From an uncultured Bacteroidia bacterium (GTDB lineage Bacteria > Bacteroidota > Bacteroidia > Bacteroidales > ML635J-15): 64,000 nt of DNA. This document shows, piece by piece, positions 42,535 through 50,944 of the stretch (positions within the stretch are counted from its first letter, which is position 1; each line of letters begins with the position of its first letter). The position numbers and the translations under genes are program-made. Where the stretch lies: positions 1 to 64,000 of the forward strand of contig CADAXK010000004.1 of assembly GCA_902791865.1 (NCBI GenBank), given 5' to 3'. The notes below the pieces were generated by a model. That model was not told where the DNA came from. It was given only the letters and a program-made list of their open reading frames with translations, and did not search any database.

Positions 42535-43895
42535 AAATCTTCTGTATCTATGATAACCCATTCTCCTCCAAACTTACCACCTTCACGCCTAACAATCCCA
42601 TTATCTTGCAATTTCTTCAAATATTTGGCTACCATTCTGTCTGAAATGCCAAGTTCATTGGACATTTGTTTCCTTGTCACTTTGGGATTGTCACTAATCA
42701 TCTTTAAAATTTGGTTACTTGGTGTTTGTGAACCTGTTTGTGAACCTGTTTGTGAACTTGTTTGTGAACCGTTCGCATTATTCCTCTGGAATGTAACCCT
42801 TACGCCTCCGTCAGTCGACTCGATTACGGGCATCGGCAGTCCTGCGCATTCAAATCCTTCGCGTATCTTCTTGTAGCCTCGTCCCCAAGCATCGACAAAG
42901 CCAGCCTTGAAGAACGCATTGGCTATATTGCGGTTGCGCGGACGCGACGAGTGCCGTTCCAACAATGTTTCGGGCGTATAGCCTGCTGGCAATTCGCCCT
43001 CGTTCCACACTTCGATATAGTTGTCCCAAACCCTCATCTGAATGGGTGCGCCCATATAGTCCTTGTGTGCGATGGCGTTGTATAGGATTTCGCGCAATGC
43101 CTCCTCTGGAATTTCCAATTTCTCTATCCTGCGCATACCCTCGAAACGGATTGGCATTGTGAGGTATTTCGACTTTAGCACTTCCATTACGCGGTCTGCC
43201 ATCTGGATTATGTTGCCTTCTATCACATCCTGTATAATCAGGTCGGCTTCGCTGTGTCCGAACCTGCCAATCTTGAACTGCACGCAGGTGAAATACCTTT
43301 GCGGTTTCTTGGCGAACAACAGCAGGGCTGCATTTTTCAGTTTGCCTTCCTCGTTGACAAGATTAAGGTTTTGCAGTACCATCTCGACGGGCGCATCAAG
43401 TTCATCCTTGTTGATTCGTCCGTTCTCGTAGCCGTTTTTCAGCAGGTAGTCGATAGCCGACTTGTCCAAGTCGTCGATAGTGGCGAAATCGTTGGCAATG
43501 TCGTCCCACGAACGCCCCATCTTCTTCAGTATGAACTGCTGGAGCGCAGTGCCACGAAGTTCCTGCATAGTGCTGCCCGAACGGTAGTAGTATTTGCCCT
43601 TGTAACTTATGGGGATATTGCTTGGTTCAATCTGCACCTCGATATAGTCGAGTCCGTCCGATTCGCGAAGGTTGACCTCGGTAACTATGCCCATAGTTGT
43701 GACAATCTTGTTGGGGATTTCCTCCATAAGCTTGTCCACCTGTTTAAGCCCTACGACTTCGTGTTCGTCGTTCACCCCGAAATACATCACAGCACCCTGC
43801 GCATTGGCGAACCCGCAAATCCATTCCAAGTATTTGTCGTGCCAACTGCTCTTGTATTCCACATTCTGGCTTTCCCGTGCCTGTATCTTATTCAT
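42531..43895 (-). CDS. AlbA_2 (Schlafen-type) ATP-binding protein with winged helix
   Basis: About 454 residues from ATG 43895 (MNKIQARESQNVEYKSSWHD). The AlbA_2 domain (about 5-125; FANAQGAVMYFGVNDEHEVV) is followed by a GHKL-like ATP-binding region (ALREILYNAIAHKDY; HSSRPRNRNIANAFFKAGFV; WGRGYKKIREGFECAGLPMP). A linker of 12-bp repeats coding G-S-Q-T follows, then a winged helix (VTRKQMSNELGISDRMVAKY). COG2865-type proteins are often listed as helicases or transcriptional regulators; function is not settled. The upstream gap to the HEPN gene is 58 bp. Confidence 0.85.
   Translation of the reverse strand: MNKIQARESQNVEYKSSWHDKYLEWICGFANAQGAVMYFGVNDEHEVVGLKQVDKLMEEIPNKIVTTMGIVTEVNLRESDGLDYIEVQIEPSNIPISYKGKYYYRSGSTMQELRGTALQQFILKKMGRSWDDIANDFATIDDLDKSAIDYLLKNGYENGRINKDELDAPVEMVLQNLNLVNEEGKLKNAALLLFAKKPQRYFTCVQFKIGRFGHSEADLIIQDVIEGNIIQMADRVMEVLKSKYLTMPIRFEGMRRIEKLEIPEEALREILYNAIAHKDYMGAPIQMRVWDNYIEVWNEGELPAGYTPETLLERHSSRPRNRNIANAFFKAGFVDAWGRGYKKIREGFECAGLPMPVIESTDGGVRVTFQRNNANGSQTSSQTGSQTGSQTPSNQILKMISDNPKVTRKQMSNELGISDRMVAKYLKKLQDNGIVRREGGKFGGEWVIIDTEDL
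42724..42771. repeat. Four 12-bp tandem repeats in the AlbA_2 gene
   Basis: GTTTGTGAACCT twice, then GTTTGTGAACTT and GTTTGTGAACCG, coding a GSQT/SSQT linker before the winged helix. Frame-preserving length variation is possible. Confidence 0.9.
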
Positions 43896-43953
43896 AGTCA
43901 ATTTTATTCCACAAAAATAATCATTTCCATTTATCAAAATTTACAAATAAATT

Positions 43954-45030
43954 CTATTTACTTGTAATAAGTTTTATTTTTTGATTAGTTTTGACTTCAT
44001 TTAATACTTCAATCGCAATTTGTTCAACATTATTGTCCACAAAAATTTTCTCTACAATTTTTCCTTTTTCTCCACTTTTCAAATCGACCCTAATTTCTTT
44101 TATTTCTGTAATAAAAAATCTTGAACATTCTCCTTCCTTGTAATTAACCAATAGTTTATCTCCAACAGAAACCGTGTGTTTTACATTAGTGCTTTCTATA
44201 TGTAGCAATGCAACATTTCCATTATGATGAAAAACTTTATCAATTTTAATTGTTGTATTGTTATTACTTTTCCATTGTTTTTCATATATCTTATCCGTCA
44301 GAAAGGAATTTAATGATTTTGCATAGCAACTAATATACAACAACATATCCGCAAACATATCATTGTCTATTAAGTCTGTTGATGTTGAACCGTGAGCAAT
44401 TTCATTTCTTCGTTCTACCAAATCATCTAATTTCTGAAAATACAATTCTTTCTTTTTTGAAACATCTAATTTTTGAGAACTAGGATACTTATCAAGTAAA
44501 TATGTTTTCAATGGGTCATATTTATATAAATTAGCATTAATATCATCTATTCCAATGTCATTAAACATATTACTGATTATTGTTGATTTATAGTTCCCTC
44601 CATTTTGAAGATAACATTCTGGCATTAATTTACTCTTATTGTTCAGTATAACATCATAAAGATTTTCAACCATACTGTTTGAAGTAATAGTATTGAATTT
44701 TGGATACGATAACTTTCCGTGAAGTTTTTTCCATAAATCAATGTAATTATTTGTCACTTTTTCTCCCCAATCATTGAAAGACTCTAAATAAATATGGACA
44801 GACTGGATATATTCTTTGATTACACTTTCCAAAAAGTGTTCAAAAGCACCATATAAAGATATGATATTAGAACGATATGTAAAAACTCTTTCTTCCGTAA
44901 TGTTGTTTATAATATAATCAACATCATTATCTCTGTAATTTTTAAGAATTTTATTATATTGTTCAATTATCTTTAAATGAGTGTTTATCGATTTTATCTG
45001 CTTTTCAAATTCAATAAGAGAATTTTTCAT
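43954..45030 (-). CDS. HEPN-family protein (MAE_28990-like)
   Basis: 358 residues. The N-terminal two thirds are helical, with an early TYRSNIISLYGAFEHFLESV helix and the HEPN motif R-x4-H as RNEIAH (Arg208-His213) after DDLVERR. These are features of the MAE_28990/MAE_18760-like HEPN proteins, some of which are predicted RNases. The last 100 residues are beta-rich (IDKVFHHNGNVALLHIESTN; GDKLLVNYKEGE) and may bind nucleic acid or partner. It overlaps the DUF262 gene by 4 bp. Visibly AT-richer than the flanking hsd genes, a sign of separate origin. Confidence 0.8.
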   Translation of the reverse strand: MKNSLIEFEKQIKSINTHLKIIEQYNKILKNYRDNDVDYIINNITEERVFTYRSNIISLYGAFEHFLESVIKEYIQSVHIYLESFNDWGEKVTNNYIDLWKKLHGKLSYPKFNTITSNSMVENLYDVILNNKSKLMPECYLQNGGNYKSTIISNMFNDIGIDDINANLYKYDPLKTYLLDKYPSSQKLDVSKKKELYFQKLDDLVERRNEIAHGSTSTDLIDNDMFADMLLYISCYAKSLNSFLTDKIYEKQWKSNNNTTIKIDKVFHHNGNVALLHIESTNVKHTVSVGDKLLVNYKEGECSRFFITEIKEIRVDLKSGEKGKIVEKIFVDNNVEQIAIEVLNEVKTNQKIKLITSK

Positions 45031-46253
45031 CGCGTGGTTATAAGATTTTGAAAATAATTATCAAAGATGTTGATACGTTGTTGAATAACATTTTTGGAAG
45101 TGTCCCTTCCATTTAATAGAGTATTGTTTTCTTGAAACAATGTCTCAAAATCATTTTTTACTTCTTCTCGCCGCTCAAGAATCTGTTCAGATTGTTCTAA
45201 ATAATTAGACAAAACATACATTAACGCATCGTAAATTACCATAGTAGGTCTTTTTGTCCATCGATATTGGTCTGTATTTTTATTCTTTTTCCACATACAA
45301 AAGATTTTATCCTCCATAAGGTCATATGCGAACTTTATGGTATCTTCAAATAATGATTTATATTTTATCAATATATTTTCAGGCAATTCGTTTGCCCTTG
45401 AAGCAAACATATCAAGAAATTTAGAAAAAGATGTTCCATTCCATAAATCTATTTTTCTCAGAGCGAAAAAGCGCAATACGATTTCAACATCTTTCATCGT
45501 TCTGAATTTAGAGTTTTCTTTTAATTCGTCACTAACTATATTTTCGGGCAAATTTTCTTCATTGGTCTTTTGTGGAATATCAAAGATGTCGCAGAAATAA
45601 TCATTTCTAGCCAATTCTATAATCATATTATTGAATTTTCCTGAACATTGAGCATTTCGATACTCTTGGTCTTCCAACTTTGCCCCGCCACTATTGATTC
45701 TTGAAAAAACCATCTGTTTTATTTCATTTGCCTCTCTGTCAGACTTAGCCGTTTCTTTCAATAATACAATAGATGATATATACCTTCTGTCAATACCTTT
45801 CTTAACTTGTTCTGGTAAATCAGAATAATAGCGACCATTTAATTCTGGCCATATTTCTAGACCTTGCAAAGCGTACTTACCTTCATAAAAATCTTTTATT
45901 GCAGATATTCTTTGTAATCCATCCATAACCTCATAAACAGAATACTCTTTCTCATACAAAAAAATTGGAGGAATAGGAACATTCATTATAAATGATTCTA
46001 TTAGTTTCGACTGCTTTTCAACATTCCATCTATGTCGTCTTTGAAATTCAGGATTTAGAATATAATCACTTCCAGAAAACATTTCCTTTATGGTATTCAA
46101 TGGGTAACGAGCTTGTTCTGTTACAATTCTAACCTCACCTTTTAGGTATTTTTCATTGATTTCATCGTCTGTCATTGTTTGAGGAAGATTTGTTTCTCCT
46201 ATGTCAAAGTTGAAAAAACTATTTTCATACTCTTTTAATTCATTCAATGTCAT
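45027..46253 (-). CDS. DUF262 (ParB/Srx-fold) protein
   Basis: 408 residues. The DUF262 signature is clear: NPEFQRRHRW (67-76), LIESFIMNVPIPPIFLYE and VMDGLQRISAIKDFY (109-123, with the D-G-x-Q-R motif), then FSRINSGGAKLEDQEYRNA. DUF262 domains form the nucleotide-handling half of GmrSD type IV restriction enzymes and appear in other defence genes. The DUF1524 HNH half of GmrD is not visible. It overlaps the HEPN gene by 4 bp and follows hsdS by 27 bp. AT-rich like its partner. Confidence 0.85.
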   Translation of the reverse strand: MTLNELKEYENSFFNFDIGETNLPQTMTDDEINEKYLKGEVRIVTEQARYPLNTIKEMFSGSDYILNPEFQRRHRWNVEKQSKLIESFIMNVPIPPIFLYEKEYSVYEVMDGLQRISAIKDFYEGKYALQGLEIWPELNGRYYSDLPEQVKKGIDRRYISSIVLLKETAKSDREANEIKQMVFSRINSGGAKLEDQEYRNAQCSGKFNNMIIELARNDYFCDIFDIPQKTNEENLPENIVSDELKENSKFRTMKDVEIVLRFFALRKIDLWNGTSFSKFLDMFASRANELPENILIKYKSLFEDTIKFAYDLMEDKIFCMWKKNKNTDQYRWTKRPTMVIYDALMYVLSNYLEQSEQILERREEVKNDFETLFQENNTLLNGRDTSKNVIQQRINIFDNYFQNLITTR

Positions 46254-46280
46254 AATATTTCAATTTTTTATTGTTATTAT

Positions 46281-47462
46281 CTATCCAAAATACTCATCCA
46301 TTTTACAATCAAACAATCTTTGTGCTTCAATAAGCGATTGCTCTATTTTAGCCTTTAAACGCTCAATCGTTTCAACCTTGCCAATATATTGTTTCTGCAT
46401 ATCCATAGGCGGTAAAATTTGTTTGAATGATTTCATAATCGTTGTATTCAAGTTCGGCTGTGTGCCGTCTGGTGCAATGCTCCTAAAATATGAAGTACAA
46501 AAATTCAAGGATTTCAAAAGGAACACTTTCTCAATGCAATTCGATATGTTGTCAAAAGCCAACCATCCATCGTGAATACAACCGTCAAAAGTAATAATCC
46601 GAGCAAAGCCAAGAGAAACACCACAATTAGCAAAAATCAAACTTCCAGAATGAATAAAACGGGTTTTCTTCAATCCTTCTTCAATAATATGTTCCTTTGT
46701 TTGATGTAAATAAATATCATCACCTTTTGTTGCATCTCCAATCTTTATCCAAGGTATAGTTCCTCCTAAATATTGCTCGATAGGTCGTGGTGACCCTCCT
46801 CTATACACTTCGCATATCTCCCCCAACTTCTTCACTTCCCATCCCTTTTCATTCTCTACCGGGTCGCCGAACATATCGTAGAAAATGCTTTGGGCAAGGG
46901 TGTCAAGTTCTTTGAGTTGGGCTTTCTGCTTGTCGATAAGGGATTGGAGGAGGTCGAGTTCGGAAACGATGCGGGATTGGGTGGCGAGTGGAGGAAGAGG
47001 AATTGTTAAGTTAAGAAATGCCTTCATATCTAAATTATGCAACCCTGTTGTTTTTGATTGCATTTTTGCTGTTGCTCCATTCAAATAATAGGCATAAAGG
47101 CAGTTATGCAAAAACTTGGGGTTTATGACATTGTCACTTTTTATACGCATTGTAGTAGTGAAATTACTGAAAGAATAATCTCCTTCGGTAATGTCAAACA
47201 AAATAGGTCTTCCTACAGGTTGTTTTTCACTGCCTCCTGATTTTTCAATAATTATATCACCATATTGAAGTTTGCGAGAAGCGAATTGTTTGGCTTCAAC
47301 TTCAATATAAGCCACATTGTCAAGTTTCAGTTTGCAGTCTTTGGAAAAATTGGTATTTCGGATAACTGCGACATTTATAAATGGTTCTTTTTTGCCTGTC
47401 CACAAGCCATTTATAACATCGCAAACTTCCCCAAGTTTCTTATATGTCCAGTTATGTTTCAT
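46281..47462 (-). CDS. hsdS: Type I restriction-modification specificity subunit
   Basis: About 393 residues from ATG 47462 (MKHNWTYKKLGEVCDVINGL); the frame runs further upstream but would enter the RAYT gene. Two target recognition domains are each followed by a conserved coiled-coil helix: PLPPLATQSRIVSELDLLQ (about 172-215) and PPMDMQKQYIGKVETIERLK near the C-terminus. The second repeat starts KGWEVKKLGEICEVYRGGSP. Full length, so a bipartite target is expected. It starts 5 bp after the RAYT stop. Confidence 0.94.
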   Translation of the reverse strand: MKHNWTYKKLGEVCDVINGLWTGKKEPFINVAVIRNTNFSKDCKLKLDNVAYIEVEAKQFASRKLQYGDIIIEKSGGSEKQPVGRPILFDITEGDYSFSNFTTTMRIKSDNVINPKFLHNCLYAYYLNGATAKMQSKTTGLHNLDMKAFLNLTIPLPPLATQSRIVSELDLLQSLIDKQKAQLKELDTLAQSIFYDMFGDPVENEKGWEVKKLGEICEVYRGGSPRPIEQYLGGTIPWIKIGDATKGDDIYLHQTKEHIIEEGLKKTRFIHSGSLIFANCGVSLGFARIITFDGCIHDGWLAFDNISNCIEKVFLLKSLNFCTSYFRSIAPDGTQPNLNTTIMKSFKQILPPMDMQKQYIGKVETIERLKAKIEQSLIEAQRLFDCKMDEYFG

Positions 47463-47467
47463 ATCAT

Positions 47468-48616
47468 TTACTTCATAATAATTTTGGTTTCGCCATTGGT
47501 ATTGCATATTTCGGCGGCGAGATTGTTAAGGTTATGGAAACGGCTGTAGTCGGTGTTGGCGGGCACATCGTCCACATCCGGCATCTGTTCAAGACACCAC
47601 GGAGCCAGAATAAGCAGGCAACCGCGGACGCAAGCCTCAAAACGCTGCCGTTCGGGTTTCCAATAGCGCCCGATGGGTTCTTTCTGCAGATGAATGAGCG
47701 GATATCCTTTGGCAAGGCATTCGTTTTTCATCAGCAGTTCACCACGCGAGATGCCAGGTGTCACTATTACAGTCTGTCCTGCAAGAATAGCATCTACCCA
47801 ACGGCTGTGTTCGGTAGCATAGTCGGCAGTGGTCTCGTATGGCAGTCCGGTTTCAGGATGGCGTCGATGGCATTGCACCTGCACTTTGCGTGCCCACCGA
47901 AGCAGGAAAAGGTTGCCAAAAGCGCCATAACTACGACCAGCCACCCGTATATGCAGGCAGCGTTTCATAACATCGGGCATGGTCCGGCGTAAAATAGCGC
48001 GTCGCGGATTATCAACGACATACGCAATCATAGCATCACGGTGGCGGTTATCAAGGCTTACGGTATCATCGTAATTATCATCAAAAAGCGGCTGCTGCTC
48101 TCGCCCAACCAATGCATAGTATTCCAGCCTCTGTTTCTTCGACAGGTTGTATATAAGTGCCCCCTCGTCATAAAACCTCTGTGCTTTTTCTCGCAACCAC
48201 GCAGGTGCATCAGCCCTATTACAATCTACAGGTATTGGTCGATTGCGAGAACCTGGCAATCCTTGCATTTGCTGCCATCTGCTGGTGCATGTAGCCTTGA
48301 ACGCTTGAATAATATCACCTAAACTCCACTGCATGGGTTTCAGTACTTCTATCACACCATGGAAATGATCCGGCATACATACGCAAGCATGAATAACAAT
48401 ACTATTGCCATGTTGCGCTTGCTTCGCAGCAGTTCGTACCCATTCCTGTTGCACAATTTCTCCAAGTGTGGTTAATACAATAGTTTCTTGACCGAGCTCG
48501 GTCAAGAACGAGGCAAGTAACGGAGCACGATCCCTAACCACCAAAGTAATAAGGTATGTGCCACAACCATAGTAGTCGTGCCCAGGATTACGGGGACGAT
48601 AAGATATGGTATTCAT
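47468..48616 (-). CDS. REP-associated tyrosine transposase (RAYT) with a C-terminal Rossmann-like domain
   Basis: 382 residues. The N-terminal Y1 transposase domain has YLITLVVRDRAPLL, the HUH motif in CMPDHFHGVIEV, SLGDIIQAFKATCTSRW and YVVDNPRRAILRR. The C-terminal 170 residues (GNLFLLRWARKV; VIVTPGISRGELLMKNECLA; RFEACVRGCLLILAPW) look like a DprA/LOG-type Rossmann domain, as in other Bacteroidales RAYTs I recall. The ATG overlaps the hsdM stop as TAATG, and hsdS follows by 5 bp. It is thus embedded in the operon and not a loose insertion. Confidence 0.88.
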   Translation of the reverse strand: MNTISYRPRNPGHDYYGCGTYLITLVVRDRAPLLASFLTELGQETIVLTTLGEIVQQEWVRTAAKQAQHGNSIVIHACVCMPDHFHGVIEVLKPMQWSLGDIIQAFKATCTSRWQQMQGLPGSRNRPIPVDCNRADAPAWLREKAQRFYDEGALIYNLSKKQRLEYYALVGREQQPLFDDNYDDTVSLDNRHRDAMIAYVVDNPRRAILRRTMPDVMKRCLHIRVAGRSYGAFGNLFLLRWARKVQVQCHRRHPETGLPYETTADYATEHSRWVDAILAGQTVIVTPGISRGELLMKNECLAKGYPLIHLQKEPIGRYWKPERQRFEACVRGCLLILAPWCLEQMPDVDDVPANTDYSRFHNLNNLAAEICNTNGETKIIMK

Positions 48617-50109
48617 TACAATATTATCTTTTTTAGGTCTTCCATCGTCGAATTTATCTCCTTCTGCAACGCCTCAATCCTTCCCATCACAACCTCAGGC
48701 TTCTCGTATTCCACCTTCACTTTCTCCACTTCCTTGTATTTGTTGATACTGAGGTCGTAGTCGTTGGCTCTGATTTCGTCAACAGGCACAAGGAAACTCT
48801 GCTCTTTGCGTGTCCGGCTATCTTCGGCTTCAAGGTTATGGAAACGGGCCACCACATCGGGAATGTCGTTGTCGGCAATGGGCGTGCGCTTGTCGTCGAG
48901 ACTGAAACCGTCGGCTTTCATATCGTAGAACCACACCTTGTCGGTGCCACCTGCATTGGTCTTGGTGAAGACAAGAATGGCGGTTGAAACGCCTGCGTAT
49001 GGCTTGAACACACCAGAAGGCATAGAAATGACAGCCTGAAGGCGTTGGTTGTCAATCAGTTCCTTACGAATAGATTTATGTCCAGTGCTGTTGCCGAACA
49101 AAACTCCGTCGGGCACAATGCTTGCACAGCGGCCACCTATCTGTAGCATACGCACAAACAAGGCAAGAAAGAGCAGTTCGGTCTTTTTGGTCTTGGTAAT
49201 GGCTGTCAAAGATTTGCTAATAACCTCCTTGTCAACACTTCCTGCGAATGGCGGATTTGCAAGGCACAATGTATATCTGTTTGTATCGGTATTGTCGATT
49301 GAAAGACTGTCGCTGTATTTGATATCGGGATTGTCAACACCATGAAGCATAAGGTTCATAGCACCAATGCGCAACATTGTGCTGTCGGTATCGAAGCCGT
49401 GTAGCAGGTTTGTCTTGTAATGGTCGGAGTTTTCCTTTTTCAGCAGTTCGTTCTTGAAGTGTTCGCTTATGTATTTGGCACTTTCGACAATGAATCCTGC
49501 ACTACCCATTGCCGGGTCGCATATTATGTCGGTGTAGGTTGGTTCAACAAGTTCCACCATCATACGGATAATATGCCTAGGCGTGCGGAACTGTCCGTTG
49601 TTGCCACTGGCAGCCATTTTTCCAAGCATATATTCATATACATCGCCCATCGTGTCCTTGTTGGTCATGTCAAGGCTGTCGATGCCTTCAACTATCTTTA
49701 CCAAAGTTCTTGGGTTCTGTATCAGGAAAGTGGCATTCTGCATAAACCTGCTGTATGCCGACTCCTTACCAGCGTTCAGGTTCTTTATGAAAACAAAGGC
49801 ATCGTTGCTTATGGTCCTGTGCATTTTCTCGGCTTCCATATTCTTGAACACATTCCAACGAAGGTTCTCGTACGGAACATCCCTGTCGGTGTCGGGATTG
49901 TGCCAAGTACCTTGTCCGAATGTAGGGTCTTTCACAGTTGCCCCCATACGATTGGCGTTTGCTTCCTTTTTCCGTTGTGCATCGTCAAGCATCTTCATAA
50001 AGAACAAGTAAGTCATTTGCTCGACCACCGTGATACCATTTGTTATACCACCCGTCCAAAAGGTGTCCCATATAGCATTTATGCGTGATTTTATTTCTCC
50101 AGTAATCAT
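48616..50109 (-). CDS. hsdM: Type I restriction-modification DNA methyltransferase subunit
   Basis: About 497 residues from ATG 50109; the frame to 50136 would overlap the promoter. An N-terminal HsdM_N helical domain (SRINAIWDTFWTGGITNGIT) is followed by the adenine N6 methyltransferase domain with DPAMGSAGF (AdoMet motif I, about 198-206) and NPPF (catalytic motif IV, about 285-288). The C-terminal helix binds HsdS. It is first in the island, behind a near-consensus promoter. Confidence 0.96.
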   Translation of the reverse strand: MITGEIKSRINAIWDTFWTGGITNGITVVEQMTYLFFMKMLDDAQRKKEANANRMGATVKDPTFGQGTWHNPDTDRDVPYENLRWNVFKNMEAEKMHRTISNDAFVFIKNLNAGKESAYSRFMQNATFLIQNPRTLVKIVEGIDSLDMTNKDTMGDVYEYMLGKMAASGNNGQFRTPRHIIRMMVELVEPTYTDIICDPAMGSAGFIVESAKYISEHFKNELLKKENSDHYKTNLLHGFDTDSTMLRIGAMNLMLHGVDNPDIKYSDSLSIDNTDTNRYTLCLANPPFAGSVDKEVISKSLTAITKTKKTELLFLALFVRMLQIGGRCASIVPDGVLFGNSTGHKSIRKELIDNQRLQAVISMPSGVFKPYAGVSTAILVFTKTNAGGTDKVWFYDMKADGFSLDDKRTPIADNDIPDVVARFHNLEAEDSRTRKEQSFLVPVDEIRANDYDLSINKYKEVEKVKVEYEKPEVVMGRIEALQKEINSTMEDLKKIIL

Positions 50110-50133
50110 TTTTGTCCGATATATATGAAAGCA

Positions 50134-50165
50134 CAAAGTTACTAAACTTACTACATTTTAGCAAA
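50134..50165 (-). promoter_or_regulatory. hsdM operon promoter
   Basis: TTTG (50165-50162), 20-bp spacer, TAACTTTG (50141-50134), 24 bp before ATG 50109. The best match to the Bacteroidota consensus in the window. Confidence 0.85.
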
Positions 50166-50203
50166 TTGGAAATTTAAAAATGCTCTAATCATAAATTTTT
50201 ATG

Positions 50204-50211
50204 TAAGTTTG
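50204..50211 (+). promoter_or_regulatory. aroQ promoter -7 box
   Basis: TAAGTTTG, 18 bp before the aroQ ATG; divergent from the hsdM promoter. No clear -33 element. Confidence 0.65.
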
Positions 50212-50229
50212 CAAAAATAATAAAAACTA

Positions 50230-50649
50230 ATGAAACTGCTTATCATAAACGGTCCTAACCTTGGAAACATAGGTCGTCGCGAACCAGAAATATACGGACA
50301 TGAGGACTTTGAGCCTTTCCTTGAATCACTGAGGAAAGAATTTCCAGAACACGAAATACAATATTTCCAGTCGCACCACGAAGGCGAAATAGTTGAAAAG
50401 ATACATTCAGCCGAAACCGAAAAATACGATGGGATAATATTGAACGCCGGAGCCTATTCGCACAGCTCCTACTCTATCCGCGATGCTGTTGCAGCAATCA
50501 GTCTACCCGTAGTGATGGTGCATATTTCAAATGTGTATGCAAGAGAAAATTTCCGCCACGAAAATGTGACTGCAGCGAACTGCAAAGGTGTGGTAACGGG
50601 ATTCGGACTAAAGTCGTATGAACTGGCTGTAAGAAGCTTCGCTGGCTGA
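50230..50649 (+). CDS. aroQ: 3-dehydroquinate dehydratase, type II
   Basis: 139 residues. Type II DHQase motifs: INGPNLGNIGRREPEIYG (catalytic Tyr region), FQSHHEGEIVEKIH, ILNAGAYSHSSYSIRDA and VHISNVYARENFRHENV (catalytic His). It removes water from 3-dehydroquinate in the shikimate pathway as a dodecamer. Followed by repeat DNA, not by another coding gene on this strand. Confidence 0.96.
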   Translation: MKLLIINGPNLGNIGRREPEIYGHEDFEPFLESLRKEFPEHEIQYFQSHHEGEIVEKIHSAETEKYDGIILNAGAYSHSSYSIRDAVAAISLPVVMVHISNVYARENFRHENVTAANCKGVVTGFGLKSYELAVRSFAG

Positions 50650-50718
50650 AAGGCTTACAGACGAACAGGCCAACAGGCTAACAGACTGTGAGCCTGTAAG
50701 CCTGTAAGACTGTTAGAC
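50644..50718. repeat. Inverted AGGCTTACAG-type repeats, family C
   Basis: GGCTTACAG and CTAACAG arms are answered by CTGTAAGCC and CTGTTAG, allowing a long imperfect hairpin after aroQ. Related words lie at 15374-15470 and 63089-63165. Confidence 0.6.
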
Positions 50719-50757
50719 ATTTCTTCACTTTAGTATTTCCCTAACCGAAAAAAGCAT

Positions 50758-50765
50758 TACTTTTG
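50758..50765 (+). promoter_or_regulatory. -7 box for tRNA-Arg(CCG)
   Basis: TACTTTTG, 11 bp before the tRNA. Confidence 0.7.
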
Positions 50766-50776
50766 CAAACACAATC

Positions 50777-50848
50777 GGCCCCTTAGTTTAATGGATAGAA
50801 TTTGGGATTCCGGTTCCTACGATAGGCGTTCGATTCGCCTAGGGGTCA
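50777..50848 (+). tRNA. tRNA-Arg (anticodon CCG)
   Basis: Acceptor GGCCCCT pairs with AGGGGTC (50841-50847). The anticodon stem TGGGA/TCCTA encloses loop TTCCGGT with anticodon CCG. T stem AGGCG/CGCCT. Discriminator A at 50848; the complete CCA is not encoded. Confidence 0.93.
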
Positions 50849-50849
50849 C

Positions 50850-50882
50850 AAAGAAACATCAGGTAACGGTGTTTCTTTTTTT
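50850..50882 (+). terminator. Terminator after tRNA-Arg(CCG)
   Basis: AAAGAAACA-(11 nt)-TGTTTCTTT followed by T residues. Confidence 0.8.
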
Positions 50883-50890
50883 ATGTGCAG

Positions 50891-50921
50891 AAAAAAGGTC
50901 GCAACAAAAAAGTTGCGACCT
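50891..50921 (-). terminator. Terminator of the T9SS cargo gene
   Basis: A perfect 10-bp stem AGGTCGCAAC / GTTGCGACCT with a 6-nt loop, followed on the minus strand by a T run. Confidence 0.9.
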
Positions 50922-50944
50922 CATGCATTATGAAAACTAACCTT

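Noticed and set aside
42433..42771. Possible CRISPR-like array
   Set aside because: The 12-bp units are contiguous, without spacers, and lie in coding frame.
47444..47992. Plus-strand open frame overlapping hsdS and RAYT
   Set aside because: Antisense to the conserved Rossmann-like domain of the RAYT; no motif.
48616..48618. RAYT as a recent insertion that broke hsdS
   Set aside because: hsdS has two complete recognition domains and its own ATG at 47462, so it is intact.
36842..50200. tRNA-targeted integrative element
   Set aside because: The two tRNA-Arg genes are not at the island edges, no integrase other than XerD is present, and no direct repeat of a tRNA end was found.
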